Below are positions 42,143-52,740 of a DNA stretch of 64,000 nucleotides, piece after piece (position 1 is the stretch's first letter; each line of letters starts with the position of its first letter). The notes beneath the pieces were generated by a model. The model made no database searches. It was not told the DNA's origin and saw only the letters and a list, made by a program, of their open reading frames with translations. The DNA comes from Fodinibacter sp038258215 (GTDB lineage Bacteria; Actinomycetota; Actinomycetes; Actinomycetales; Dermatophilaceae): contig JBBSQC010000007.1 in NCBI GenBank assembly GCA_038258215.1, positions 1 through 64,000 of the forward strand. The letters run 5' to 3'. Both the position numbers and the translations under genes were made by a program.

Positions 42143-44686
42143 TCAGGTGGTGGCGATGGCGCGCAGCACGTCGAGACGTGCGGCACTCCGGCCCGGCCAC
42201 ACCGCGGCGAGCACTCCGACCACTCCCGCGACGGCGACGAAGCCGACGAGCTGGAGCACGGGGATCGACAGCACGTCGATGCCGTCGTCGACGAGCGAGC
42301 GCTGGAGCGCCACGGCGAACACCAGCCCGAGCCCGACTCCCAGCACGGCCCCGAGCAGGGCGATGGCCACCGACTCGAGCCGGAGCATCGTCCGCAGCTG
42401 GCGCCGGCTGAGGCCCACCGCGCGCAGCAGCCCGATCTCCCTGACCCGCTCGATGACCGACAGGGCCAGGGTGTTGACGATGCCGAGCACCGCGATGACG
42501 ACCGCGAGCCCGAGCAGGGCGTAGACGATGAACAGCAGCTGGTCGATGGGGGCCCGCTGCTGGGCGGCGAACTCCTCCTGGTCGTTGACGGTCACGGTCG
42601 GCAGGTCCGCGACCACGGCCGACATCTCACGCCCCAGCGCCGGCCGGTCGGCACCGGGTGCGGCCACGACGTAGAGAGCACGGTCCGTCGGCGGCACGCC
42701 CAGGGCGTCGAAACCGGCCAGCGACATGGTGAGACCGGAGGACAGCACCGTGTCCGTCTCGTAGGTCGCGACGACCCGGAACGGCTGGTCCTCACCGGCA
42801 TACCCGACCGTCAACATCGAGCCGACCGACAGCCCCTTGTCTCCGGCCAGGTCGTCCGACACGGCGACGGACCCCGGATCCAGGTCGTTCAGGGACCCGG
42901 TCAGGACGACGGGCTTGGCGACCGCCGTCACCGTTGCGGGGTCCACGCCGGTGGCGAAGTCCCGGTCCCCGTCGACCTGCACGAGCGCGCCGCGCACGCG
43001 CGCCACCTCGGCGACGTCGGGCAGCGCCGTCACCTGGTCGGCGATCGTCGCCGAGAACGACTGACCCACGGCGTTGCTCACCACGAAGTCCGCGACGATG
43101 TCCTCGGCCAGAGCCTTGTCCAGGCTCGCCTTGGTGGAGGCCCCGAGCACGGACATCAAGGTCACCAGAGCGACCCCGACCATGAGGGCGGATGCCGTGG
43201 CTGCGGTCCTGCGGGGGTTGCGCCGCGCGTTCTGCTCCGCCATCAGCCCGACGGCGCCGAAGGACCGGCGGTAGAACCACCCGAGCCCGGCGAGGACCGG
43301 CCGCCCGACCACGGGGCTGACGAGCGCCGCTCCGACGAGGACACCGAAGATCCCCGCGGCGAGGACGTAGGTCGACTCGGGCACGACGTCGGCCAGCCCG
43401 AGGCCCATGGCCGTCGCCCCGGCCAGGACGAGCGCGACGCCGACCGCGAGACGCCAGCGCAGCCCACCCTCCGCGAGCGCGACGTCGTCACGCATCGCCG
43501 CCACCGGCGGCACCCGGCCCGCGCGCCGCGCCGGGAGGTACGCCGCGGCGAGGGTCACCAGGAGCCCGACGCCGAGGGAGACCACGACGGTCCGCGGCCG
43601 CAGGACGAGGGCGCCGGAGCCGAGGTCCAGACCGACCCGACCGAAGAGCGCCTTGATGCCGGTCGCGAGCACGAAACCGAGGGCGATGCCGACCACGGAC
43701 CCGAACAGCCCCACGACGGAGGCTTCGAACAGGACCGACGTCGCCACCTGTCGGCGGCTCGCGCCGATGGCGCGCAGCAGCGCGAGCTCGCGACTTCGTT
43801 GCGCCACGAGGATCGAGAAGGTGTTGACGATGAGGAACGCGCCGACGGTGAGGGCCACGCCGGCGAAGACGAGGAGGAACGTCGTGACGAACGAGAGCGC
43901 GTCGTCGATGCGCGAGGCGGCCCGGGTCGAGATCGAGTCCCCGGTCTGCGCCCGGGTCCCCTCGGGGAGCACGTTCTGCACGGCATCCCGGAGCTCGGTC
44001 TGGGACGTACCCGCCTGGGCGGTCACCCAGATCGCCGAGAACTGGTCGTCCCCACCGGCGTAGATGCGCTGCGCGTCGGACGTGTCGAACATGACGACAC
44101 TGGCCCCGACAAGGGACGACCCGCCGAATGCCGCTGTCCCCACCAGGGTGGCCTGCACTCGAGGCTGCTCCGACGCCGTGATGATCTCGACCGTGTCGCC
44201 GAGCCGGTAGCCGGACTTCTTCGCGGTGGCGGGGTCGAGCACGACCTCCCCGTCCTCGGGCCACCGACCGCTCTCCAGGGTCGCCGGCTCAGCACCGTTG
44301 GCCGCCGGGCCCTTGCTGTCGTTCACCGCGATGCCGGGTGGGCCCAGCCCCCCGATGAGCTTGCCGTCGGCAGCGACGACGAAGGTGCCGAAGTCGGTGA
44401 TGCGCCCGTCGGCCCGGGCCGCCCCCGGCACCGCCTCGAGGGTGTCGAGGAGGGACCCCGGGATCCTGCCGGCGCCCGCGCCACCACCACCGGACCCGGT
44501 GTCGGAGCCCGCCTGCACCACGACGTCGCCCACGGCCCCGCTCGTCAGGCCGGTGAAGGCCTTGTCGAGGGTGTCGGTGAAGATGTAGGAACCGGCGACG
44601 AAGGCCACGCCGAGGATCACGGCGAAAGCGCTGAGGAAGAGCCGCAGCTTGCGCGCGAAGACACTGCGCCAGGTGGCGCGGATCAT
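42143..44686 (-). CDS. ABC transporter permease, FtsX/MacB type with two FtsX domains
   Basis: 847 residues, starting by ATGA overlap with the ATPase gene. An N-terminal helix (LRLFLSAFAVILGVAFVAGS) is followed by a large extracytoplasmic domain (about 45-260), a three-helix FtsX block (about 265-400), a further transmembrane pair, a second periplasmic-type domain, and a C-terminal FtsX block (LLFIVYALLGLAVVIAVLGI to the end). This duplicated layout is typical of actinobacterial FtsX-like exporters of lipids, peptides or lipoproteins. Works with the ATPase at 44683. Confidence 0.9.
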   Translation of the reverse strand: MIRATWRSVFARKLRLFLSAFAVILGVAFVAGSYIFTDTLDKAFTGLTSGAVGDVVVQAGSDTGSGGGGAGAGRIPGSLLDTLEAVPGAARADGRITDFGTFVVAADGKLIGGLGPPGIAVNDSKGPAANGAEPATLESGRWPEDGEVVLDPATAKKSGYRLGDTVEIITASEQPRVQATLVGTAAFGGSSLVGASVVMFDTSDAQRIYAGGDDQFSAIWVTAQAGTSQTELRDAVQNVLPEGTRAQTGDSISTRAASRIDDALSFVTTFLLVFAGVALTVGAFLIVNTFSILVAQRSRELALLRAIGASRRQVATSVLFEASVVGLFGSVVGIALGFVLATGIKALFGRVGLDLGSGALVLRPRTVVVSLGVGLLVTLAAAYLPARRAGRVPPVAAMRDDVALAEGGLRWRLAVGVALVLAGATAMGLGLADVVPESTYVLAAGIFGVLVGAALVSPVVGRPVLAGLGWFYRRSFGAVGLMAEQNARRNPRRTAATASALMVGVALVTLMSVLGASTKASLDKALAEDIVADFVVSNAVGQSFSATIADQVTALPDVAEVARVRGALVQVDGDRDFATGVDPATVTAVAKPVVLTGSLNDLDPGSVAVSDDLAGDKGLSVGSMLTVGYAGEDQPFRVVATYETDTVLSSGLTMSLAGFDALGVPPTDRALYVVAAPGADRPALGREMSAVVADLPTVTVNDQEEFAAQQRAPIDQLLFIVYALLGLAVVIAVLGIVNTLALSVIERVREIGLLRAVGLSRRQLRTMLRLESVAIALLGAVLGVGLGLVFAVALQRSLVDDGIDVLSIPVLQLVGFVAVAGVVGVLAAVWPGRSAARLDVLRAIATT

Positions 44687-45465
44687 CCCGCCGACCCGGC
44701 CGCGACTCCCAGGTGCGACATCCGCTCGAGCACCCGCTCGGTGGTGGGGTCGCGCAGCTCGTCCACCACGTGACCGTCGGCCAGGAACACGACCCGGTCG
44801 GTCCAGCTCGCTGCGCCCGGGTCGTGCGTCACCATGACGACGGTCTGGCCGTGGGTGTCGACGACCCGTCGCAGGAAGCCGAGGACCTCGGCGCCGGAGG
44901 TCGAGTCGAGGTTGCCGGTGGGCTCGTCGGCGAAGACGATGTCGGGCCGGCTCGCGAGGGCCCTCGCGCAGGCCACCCGCTGCTGCTGCCCGCCCGAAAG
45001 CTCCCCCGGCCGGTGGCCCAGTCGGTCGCGCAGCCCGATGGTGTCGACGACCTCGTCGAACCACGCTCGGTCCTGGTCCCGTCCGGCGATCGCCGACGGC
45101 AGGGTGATGTTCTCCTCGGCCGTGAGCGTGGGCACGAGGTTGAAGGCCTGGAAGACGAAGCCGATCCGGTCCCGGCGCAGCTCCGTGAGCCGGCGCTCCT
45201 TGAGGGTCGTGAGGTCGACGTCACCGAGGTAGACGTGCCCCGAGGTCGCGTCGTCCAGGCCCGCGGCACAGTGCATCAGCGTGGACTTGCCTGACCCCGA
45301 CGGCCCCATGATCGCGGTGAACTCACCGGCATACAGGTCAAGGGTGACGTCATCGAGGGCCGTCACCCTGGTGTCCCCCGCCCCGTAGACCTTGGTCAGC
45401 CCCTCGACCCGCGCCGCGGCCAGCCGTTCGCGCGTCGTCGTGGATGCGGCATCAGCGACGGTCAT
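44683..45465 (-). CDS. ABC transporter ATP-binding protein (MacB/LolD type)
   Basis: 260 residues from the ATG at 45465 (GGAAGGA upstream). Walker A GPSGSGKST (about 54-62), Q-loop QAFNLVP, signature LSGGQQQR (about 160), Walker B DIVFADEP with D-loop GNLDS, and the switch His in VTHDP. The sequence falls in the LolD/MacB group, whose permeases are FtsX-like, agreeing with its partner. The tail (LRDPTTERVLERMSHLG) is typical. Confidence 0.94.
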   Translation of the reverse strand: MTVADAASTTTRERLAAARVEGLTKVYGAGDTRVTALDDVTLDLYAGEFTAIMGPSGSGKSTLMHCAAGLDDATSGHVYLGDVDLTTLKERRLTELRRDRIGFVFQAFNLVPTLTAEENITLPSAIAGRDQDRAWFDEVVDTIGLRDRLGHRPGELSGGQQQRVACARALASRPDIVFADEPTGNLDSTSGAEVLGFLRRVVDTHGQTVVMVTHDPGAASWTDRVVFLADGHVVDELRDPTTERVLERMSHLGVAAGSAG

Positions 45466-45567
45466 GGGAGTCCTTCCGGGTGCTTCTGGGCAGGGCTGGC
45501 CGCCGAAGCGTCCGCGGGGTGCTGCCACACCAACGACGAGGAACCACGCCGGTGTTCCGGGGGCGGG

Positions 45568-47292
45568 TCAACCTTCGACACCACCCTGGCCAAAGGTGCT
45601 CCGCTCGACCCCCTCGAGTCGTGCGGCGCAGACCTCCTGAAGCTCCGGTCGGGTCGGGTCGTCACCGACGACGCCCGTGACCCAGGACAGCTCGAGAGCG
45701 GGGCCCTCGACCCGGCACAGGGCGAGGTTGTTGGCGAACCACGGCCCCTGCGTGATGGTCCACGGGTACGGCGGGTCGGGGATCCGTCGCGAGCGGCGGG
45801 TCAGGGCTCGCATGGGGCGAGCGAGCGAGCGAGCGAACATGGACATGACCACCCGCACCCCGCGGGGCATCGGGTTGCGGATCGGTGAGCAGACCGCCTG
45901 CACGATGCGCGAGGTCGCCCCGTGTCGCTCGGGGTCGGTCACCTCGGCGAGGTAGGAGTTGTGGACGTCCCCGGAGAGGAAGGTGATGGTCGACGGTGCC
46001 GCACCGCGCGCACCACGCGCCACGTCCATGACGATCTCGAACACCTCCTCGAAGCTCTCGTTGAACGCCGCCCAGTGCTCCAGGTCGATGGTGCGCCGGA
46101 TGGCCTCCGCGGGCTTGGCCACCCTGCGTCCGAAGGCGCCCGCCGCCATGGACTCGTCGAGGGCCTCGAAGTCGTGCAGACCGGGCGGGAGGAGGAAGGG
46201 CAAGGAGGTGCCGACGAAGATGTGCTCGACCCCACCGCGCATCAGCTCGTCGAACCACCTCATCTCGGTCTCGTCGAGCATGGAGCGACCGTCCGGGCGC
46301 AGGTCGCGGGCGGCCCGGGAGTCAAGCACGACGAAGGTGCAGTTCCCGAGCGATCGGGTGTAGCTCCAGCGATAGGTCTCGGGCCTCTCGTCGGCGCGCG
46401 TCGCCAGTGCGTCGAGGGCCTCGGTGACGTCGAGCTCGTCCGCGGCCCCGGACCCGGCGTGCTCGACGATCCGCCTCCACAGGGCGTCCTTCGCCAGGTC
46501 GTCGGGCGAGAGGTTGCCGATGTGCTGGTAGACCCAGTAGGACGCGAGCCCTCCGACGATGCGCTCCTGCCACCATGAGGTCCGGCGGATCTCCTGGCGC
46601 CACGACCACGAGGTGTTCCAGTCGTCGCGGATGTCGTGGTCGTCGAAGATCATCGCTGACGGGAGGGTCGAGAGCACCCAGCGGACCACCTCGTCGGACC
46701 ACGCGAGGTGGTACAGCTCGGCGTACTCGACGAAGTCCTTGATCTCTGTGCCGGGCGGCTCGTCCAGGCTCCGGCGCGAGGCCATGAACTCCTTGAGCTC
46801 GGGGTTGGGCGCGGTGTCGGCGTAGACCTGGTCGCCGAGGAACATCAGCACGTCGGGCCATCGAGCCTGTGGGTCGTCGCGCAGCGCGATCCCCAGGCTC
46901 CGCAGCGCGTCGACGCCGTGCGCCGCGTTGCCGTCCTCGTCGTGCGACCCGGTGGTGCGGCACGAGCCGAAGGCGAAGTACGGCTCGCGACCGGGCTCCA
47001 GAGTGCGGATCCGGCTCTCCGGCACTCCCGGTCGCGGCCAGACGGGCTCGTCGTCGACGAGAACGGAGTAGGGGTCGTCGGTCCCCGGCTCGAGTCCGTC
47101 GAGCACGACCAGGGCATAGTGCGATCCGTGGGCCGCGAAGGTCGGTGCCGACCACCGGCGCCCGGCCCGCTCCACCACCACCAGCGCCGACCGCGAGGTG
47201 CGGACCCACACGGTGGCGGCGCTCTCGTCGACGTAGCGGAGCACCGGCCCGAGGACGAGGAGGTGCTCACCCTCGAGGGCCGTCGGTGTCAT
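45568..47292 (-). CDS. PhoD-like alkaline phosphatase/phosphodiesterase-domain protein
   Basis: 574 residues from the ATG at 47292; an ATG three codons upstream (47301) is equally in frame. A fibronectin-like N-terminal domain (about 10-100; AATVWVRTSRSALVVVE) precedes the PhoD-type metallophosphatase domain: FGSCRTTG, LMFLGDQVYADTAP (about 145), IFDDHDIRDDWN (about 208), VLDSRAARDL and FLSGDVHNSYLAEV (about 440), which supply the metal ligands. No signal peptide, so unlike classical secreted PhoD it looks cytosolic. Substrate unknown. Confidence 0.88.
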   Translation of the reverse strand: MTPTALEGEHLLVLGPVLRYVDESAATVWVRTSRSALVVVERAGRRWSAPTFAAHGSHYALVVLDGLEPGTDDPYSVLVDDEPVWPRPGVPESRIRTLEPGREPYFAFGSCRTTGSHDEDGNAAHGVDALRSLGIALRDDPQARWPDVLMFLGDQVYADTAPNPELKEFMASRRSLDEPPGTEIKDFVEYAELYHLAWSDEVVRWVLSTLPSAMIFDDHDIRDDWNTSWSWRQEIRRTSWWQERIVGGLASYWVYQHIGNLSPDDLAKDALWRRIVEHAGSGAADELDVTEALDALATRADERPETYRWSYTRSLGNCTFVVLDSRAARDLRPDGRSMLDETEMRWFDELMRGGVEHIFVGTSLPFLLPPGLHDFEALDESMAAGAFGRRVAKPAEAIRRTIDLEHWAAFNESFEEVFEIVMDVARGARGAAPSTITFLSGDVHNSYLAEVTDPERHGATSRIVQAVCSPIRNPMPRGVRVVMSMFARSLARPMRALTRRSRRIPDPPYPWTITQGPWFANNLALCRVEGPALELSWVTGVVGDDPTRPELQEVCAARLEGVERSTFGQGGVEG

Positions 47293-47367
47293 GGCCCCCA
47301 TCCTGCCCTGCGCGCCCTCACTACACTCGACCACCCCAAGCACCACCACCGACCGAGGAGGCGCCCC

Positions 47368-48072
47368 ATCGCCGGTCTGCACCATCCTGCGGCGCAGGCC
47401 TACCTCCAGCGGCTCGACGCGGCATCCGCCGTCCTCACGCCCGAGCGGCGTGCGGGCCTGCGGGCCGAGGTCGAGGAGCACCTCACCGAGGCCATCGCCA
47501 GGACCGACGGCAGTGGCGCCGCGCTGACCCGAGTGCTCGACGAGCTGGGCAGCCCCGACCACCTGGTCGCGGAGGTCGGCGGGGATGCCGGTCCCGCGCC
47601 GACGGTGCCCGGCGCCGGCGGCGGCGGCGAGGCCCCCACCACCGACCGGCCCCGGCTGGAGGTGGTCACCGTCACCGTGCTCGTGGCCTCGATCGTGTGC
47701 TGCGCGAGCATCGTGCTGCTCCCCGTGGCGGTGGCGCCCTGGCTCGTCGGCTCGGTCCTGGTGCTCTTCTCCGCCCACTGGTCCGCCGGCGACAAGGCGC
47801 TCGCCCTCATCGCCTACGGCATCCTCGGCGCACCGCTCCTCATCGTGGCCATCCCGCTGATCGGTGGTGCCTGGTGGAGCGAGACCTGCTCGGGCAGACC
47901 GCGTCCCGACGTCGGCTGGCAGGCGTGTTCCGCAGGCCCGGCGCCGTGGTGGTGGGTGCTCGTCGCTGCGGGAGCCATCGCGCTGACGGCCATCTGGGTC
48001 GCGGTCGGCATCCGGCTGGTGCGCTCGATGCGCCGGCCGGTCGACCACCGTCGAATCCTGCGGATGGGCTGA
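47368..48072 (+). CDS. HAAS-domain membrane protein, probable ATC start
   Basis: 234 residues if translation begins at ATC 47368. A strong GAGGAGG (47355-47361) lies six bases upstream, and no ATG, GTG or TTG is in frame until about 55 codons later. A start there would delete the N-terminal HAAS domain (HHPAAQAYLQRLDAASAVLT through VLDELGSPDHLVAEV, residues about 5-70), which is intact. Three hydrophobic segments follow (about 100-125, 130-160, 185-215). HAAS proteins usually pair with PadR-type regulators; none is adjacent. Confidence 0.75.
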   Translation: MAGLHHPAAQAYLQRLDAASAVLTPERRAGLRAEVEEHLTEAIARTDGSGAALTRVLDELGSPDHLVAEVGGDAGPAPTVPGAGGGGEAPTTDRPRLEVVTVTVLVASIVCCASIVLLPVAVAPWLVGSVLVLFSAHWSAGDKALALIAYGILGAPLLIVAIPLIGGAWWSETCSGRPRPDVGWQACSAGPAPWWWVLVAAGAIALTAIWVAVGIRLVRSMRRPVDHRRILRMG

Positions 48073-48153
48073 AGGGCGGCCCCGGCGTGAACCGGGACCG
48101 CCGTTCGTGGTGCTGCTGAGGCGCTGACGCCGGGGCTCAGGAGCCCCTGCCGC

Positions 48154-49779
<1,626 letters not shown>

Positions 49780-49897
49780 TCGGGTGGTTCCTCCCACGCG
49801 AATCGAAGGTAGAGACCGGGCGGCGCCCGCGACGGACGGACCGGATGCCGTCGGCTCATGTCGCCGGGGCACACGGACCTCACCGGACCGGTCAGGT

Positions 49898-49924
49898 TTG
49901 TCACTCTCATGGTGAGAGTGCTAA
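49898..49924. promoter_or_regulatory. CIRCE operator 1 (HrcA site)
   Basis: TTGTCACTC-N9-GAGTGCTAA on the + strand. One half is a perfect match to the CIRCE consensus (TTAGCACTC-N9-GAGTGCTAA) and the other has two mismatches, with exact nine-base spacing. It lies 119 bases upstream of the groEL start. Confidence 0.93.
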
Positions 49925-49932
49925 CGCCATTA

Positions 49933-49959
49933 TTGGCACTCTCGGGTGGAGAGTGCAAA
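49933..49959. promoter_or_regulatory. CIRCE operator 2 (HrcA site)
   Basis: TTGGCACTC-N9-GAGTGCAAA, one mismatch in each half against CIRCE, same spacing. It is eight bases from operator 1, so two HrcA dimers could bind side by side (centre-to-centre 35 bases). Confidence 0.9.
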
Positions 49960-49999
49960 CGCCACGAGGATCCGCCGGGCGACCCCGAGGAGGAGGAGC

Positions 50000-50470
50000 T
50001 CAGCCGCGAAGGTCGGGAGCGTGGCCCTCGAAGGTGGCGCGCATCGAGCCGTCGGCCTCCGAGGCGACCGGGTCCCCCAGGTCCGCGACGAAGATCGCGA
50101 CGGCCTCCCGCGCCGGGTTGCCGTCGAGCTCGGCCAGCACCGTGCGCCACGCCGCGAGGTTGGGGTGCTCCAGCGACGTGCAGGCCTCCGCGGGCTCGAG
50201 GGAGGTCACAGCGGCCTCGAGCTCGGCCCGCGAGAGGGGCAGCGTGGCGGTGCTGCCGTCGTGGCCCAGCACGGTCGCCAGGACGACGGCGGGCAGACCG
50301 TGCCGCCCGCCCGGGGCGTTGACATGGCCGAACACCCACTCCGGCGAGGACGTCGCCGGGCTGAGCCCCACCGCGTGCGCCACAGGTTGTCGCCAGCCGT
50401 CGATGCGGTCGGCGAGGTGGTCCGAGATGGCCGCGAGGCCCTCCGGCGTGCTCCAGTTCAGGGCGGCCAT
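50000..50470 (-). CDS. Hypothetical protein
   Basis: 156 residues from the ATG at 50470 (MAALNWSTPEGLAAISDHLAD). Soluble, mixed alpha/beta, with AVVLATVLGHDGSTATLPLSR and NLAAWRTVLAELDGNPA segments; no metal or catalytic motif and no family recognised. It diverges from the phosphate transporter gene, with the 11-base repeat array between them, so it might share phosphate control. Confidence 0.65.
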   Translation of the reverse strand: MAALNWSTPEGLAAISDHLADRIDGWRQPVAHAVGLSPATSSPEWVFGHVNAPGGRHGLPAVVLATVLGHDGSTATLPLSRAELEAAVTSLEPAEACTSLEHPNLAAWRTVLAELDGNPAREAVAIFVADLGDPVASEADGSMRATFEGHAPDLRG

Positions 50471-50516
50471 CGGGCGATCGTCGCAGACGAGCGCCCGACG
50501 TCCACCGCGCGGACCG

Positions 50517-50560
50517 GGTGAACAACAGGTGAACAGCAGCCATGACGTTGGTGAAGTGAG
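50517..50560. promoter_or_regulatory. PHO-box-like array of 11-base direct repeats
   Basis: Four units at exact 11-base spacing begin at 50517, 50528, 50539 and 50550: GGTGAACAACA, GGTGAACAGCA, GCCATGACGTT, GGTGAAGTGAG. On the other strand units 1 and 2 read GTTCACC, the core of PhoP (Streptomyces) and RegX3 binding sites, which are arrays of 11-base units. The array ends 25 bases before the start of the Pit phosphate transporter gene. Direct sequence evidence plus a fitting target gene. Confidence 0.85.
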
Positions 50561-50585
50561 GGTGTCACCCCCACACTTGGGCCTC

Positions 50586-51824
50586 GTGGACGCAGCGACC
50601 CTCATGCTCGTGCTCGTCATCGTGACGGCGCTGGCCTTTGACTTCACGAACGGTTTTCACGACACCGCCAACGCGATGGCCGCCTCGATCTCGACCGGGG
50701 CCCTGAAGCCCAAGGTCGCCGTGGGGCTCTCCGCCGTGTTGAACCTCGTGGGGGCCTTCCTGTCCGTGGAGGTGGCCCTCACCGTCTCCAACGCGGTGAT
50801 CGACCTCCAGGACTCATCGGGCGCCCCCCGACCCGAGCTCCTCTCCGACGGTGGTGAGGGCCTGCTGCTCATCGTCCTCGCCGGGCTCGTCGGCGGCATC
50901 CTCTGGAACCTCTTCACCTGGCTGCTGGGCCTGCCCTCGAGCTCGTCGCACGCCCTGCTGGGCGGCCTCACCGGGGCCGGGGCCGCCGGCCTGGGCCTCT
51001 CCGGGGTGAAGTGGACCGGCGACGGCGACAAGCTGGACGGCGTCGTCGGCAAGATCCTGCTGCCCTCGCTCCTGGCGCCCTTCGTCGCCCTGTTCGTGGC
51101 GATGATCGGCTGCTGGCTGGTGCACAAGATCACCAACGCCGTGATGTACCAGCTCCAGGAGCGGCACTTCCGCTGGGGCCAGATCGGCAGCGCCTCCCTC
51201 GTCTCGGTCGCCCACGGCACCAACGACGCCCAGAAGACCATGGGCGTCATGACTCTCGCGCTCATCGCGAGCGGCCACTGGGACAGCACGGATGCCGTGC
51301 CGATCTGGGTCAAGGTGTCCGCCGCCACCGCGATCGCCGCCGGGACCTACCTCGGCGGCTGGCGGATCATCCGGACCCTCGGCAAGGGACTCGTCGACAT
51401 CACCCCGCGGCAGGGCATGTCGAGCGACGGCGCCACGGCAGCGGTTCTCCTCGCGTCGAGCCACCTCGGATTCGCACTCTCCACCACCCACGTGGCCACC
51501 GGCTCGGTCCTCGGCGGCGGCCTGGGCCGGGGCACCCACGTGCGCTGGTCCACCGCCGGCCGGATGGTCATCGCCTGGGCGACAACATTCCCCATCGCGG
51601 CCCTCATCGGCGCGCTGACCTGGTGGATCGGGCACTCGATCGGCGGCCCGGTGGGGGCCCTCACCGTCTTCGGTCTCCTCGTCGCGCTGTCCACCTGGAT
51701 GTTCATCCGGTCCCGAGAGGCCCACGTGGGCGCCCACAACGTCAACGACGACTGGGACCGCCCGAAGGACGGGGACCAGACCCATCCGTCCGACTCCATC
51801 CCCACCGACACCAAACACCCCTGA
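50586..51824 (+). CDS. pit: Low-affinity inorganic phosphate transporter (Pit family)
   Basis: 412 residues from the GTG. Pit proteins import metal-phosphate with protons. Two inverted family repeats are visible: DFTNGFHDTANAMAASISTGAL (residues about 19-40) and SVAHGTNDAQKTMGVM (about 205-220), each with the G-x-N/H-D motif; WLLGLPSSSSHALLGGLTGA and STTHVATGSVLGGG are the two hairpin loops. A hydrophilic Asp-rich C-terminus (about 380-412) ends the protein. Preceded by a PHO-box-like array and followed by two linked small genes. Confidence 0.95.
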   Translation: MDAATLMLVLVIVTALAFDFTNGFHDTANAMAASISTGALKPKVAVGLSAVLNLVGAFLSVEVALTVSNAVIDLQDSSGAPRPELLSDGGEGLLLIVLAGLVGGILWNLFTWLLGLPSSSSHALLGGLTGAGAAGLGLSGVKWTGDGDKLDGVVGKILLPSLLAPFVALFVAMIGCWLVHKITNAVMYQLQERHFRWGQIGSASLVSVAHGTNDAQKTMGVMTLALIASGHWDSTDAVPIWVKVSAATAIAAGTYLGGWRIIRTLGKGLVDITPRQGMSSDGATAAVLLASSHLGFALSTTHVATGSVLGGGLGRGTHVRWSTAGRMVIAWATTFPIAALIGALTWWIGHSIGGPVGALTVFGLLVALSTWMFIRSREAHVGAHNVNDDWDRPKDGDQTHPSDSIPTDTKHP

Positions 51825-51836
51825 AGGTAGGACGAC

Positions 51837-52142
51837 GTGAACAGCATCGAGCTCGCCCTCCAGGGCGCCGGCCGGGTCCTCTTCGCGGGGCTGCTCTTCG
51901 GGGCCGGGCTGCCCGTCGTGTACGCGCTCGCCATGCGGGCCCTGACGATCAGCTCCTCCGCCGTCACCCAGGACGACGGCACCGTCCGCTACCGACCGAG
52001 CGCCGTGGGTCGAGCCCTCTCGCTCCTGCTCATCGCCGTCGTCGTCGCTGCCGTGTCGCTCGGCCTGGTGATGATCGTGGCCTCCGGTTTCGGCAAGACC
52101 GTGAGCTTCGAGCACGTCATCCCATCGATCGTCGAGAAGTGA
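51837..52142 (+). CDS. Two-helix membrane protein linked to pit
   Basis: 101 residues from a GTG, 12 bases after pit with AGGT upstream. Hydrophobic segments at about 12-35 (VLFAGLLFGAGLPVVYALAM) and 60-84 (ALSLLLIAVVVAAVSLGLVMIV), with a polar linker. No family name recognised. It is in one transcription unit with pit and the following gene, so it may be an accessory membrane protein of phosphate uptake. Confidence 0.75.
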   Translation: MNSIELALQGAGRVLFAGLLFGAGLPVVYALAMRALTISSSAVTQDDGTVRYRPSAVGRALSLLLIAVVVAAVSLGLVMIVASGFGKTVSFEHVIPSIVEK

Positions 52143-52149
52143 GCACCCG

Positions 52150-52737
52150 ATGACCCAGCTGACCGGCCCCGTCCTGCAGTGGATCCGCGAGGGCTTCCCC
52201 GAAGGGGTGCCCGACGTCGAGGCTCCCGCGCTGTATGCCGTCCTCCAGGAGCGCGTCGGCGGCGAGCGTGCCCTCGACGTGCTGCGCCGGCTGCACTCCG
52301 AACGCCTCCTCTCCGACGAGGCCGCCCGCTCGCTGCTCCCCGACGACACCCAGATGCGCCGGGTCGCGGCGAAGCTCGTGCTCGGCGGCTGGCCGCTGGC
52401 CGGCGAGGACGAGGAGGACGACGCCCCACCGAGGGAGGGCAGCGCGCTCGCCCGCATCGTCAACTGGCTCCGGGAGGGCTACCCGGGTGGAGTGCCCGAC
52501 CACGACTACGTCCCGCTGCTCGCGCTGCTCGAGCGGCGGCTGACCCGCTCGGAGGTCAAGAAGGTCGCCAAGGCCCTGCGCCGCGCCGACGTGTCACCGG
52601 CGGGGCCCGAGGACATCGCGGCGGCGATCAGCTCCTACACCCACGCCGACCCGAGCAACAACGACCTGCGCCGGGTGCGTGACCAGCTCTCCAAGAAGGG
52701 CTGGCCGGTCGAGTTCCCCGACCCCGACCTCCCCTGA
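52150..52737 (+). CDS. DUF3349 protein with internal duplication
   Basis: 195 residues. Two homologous halves: WIREGFPEGVPD to LVLGGWPLAG (about 11-85) and WLREGYPGGVPDHDYVPLL to KKGWPVEF (about 104-190), each helical. This is the mycobacterial DUF3349 family, here as a tandem. Linked to pit by 7- and 12-base gaps. Function unknown. A 42-base repeat array begins three bases after its stop. Confidence 0.82.
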   Translation: MTQLTGPVLQWIREGFPEGVPDVEAPALYAVLQERVGGERALDVLRRLHSERLLSDEAARSLLPDDTQMRRVAAKLVLGGWPLAGEDEEDDAPPREGSALARIVNWLREGYPGGVPDHDYVPLLALLERRLTRSEVKKVAKALRRADVSPAGPEDIAAAISSYTHADPSNNDLRRVRDQLSKKGWPVEFPDPDLP

Positions 52738-52740
52738 CCC

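Noticed and set aside
42143..45064. A 973-codon minus-strand frame longer than the FtsX permease
   Set aside because: The first about 126 codons overlap the ABC ATPase in another frame; the ATGA start at 44686 gives a normal FtsX N-terminus.
45568..48048. An 826-codon minus-strand frame including the PhoD-like gene
   Set aside because: Residues before the ATG at 47292/47301 are antisense of the HAAS-domain gene and lack any domain.
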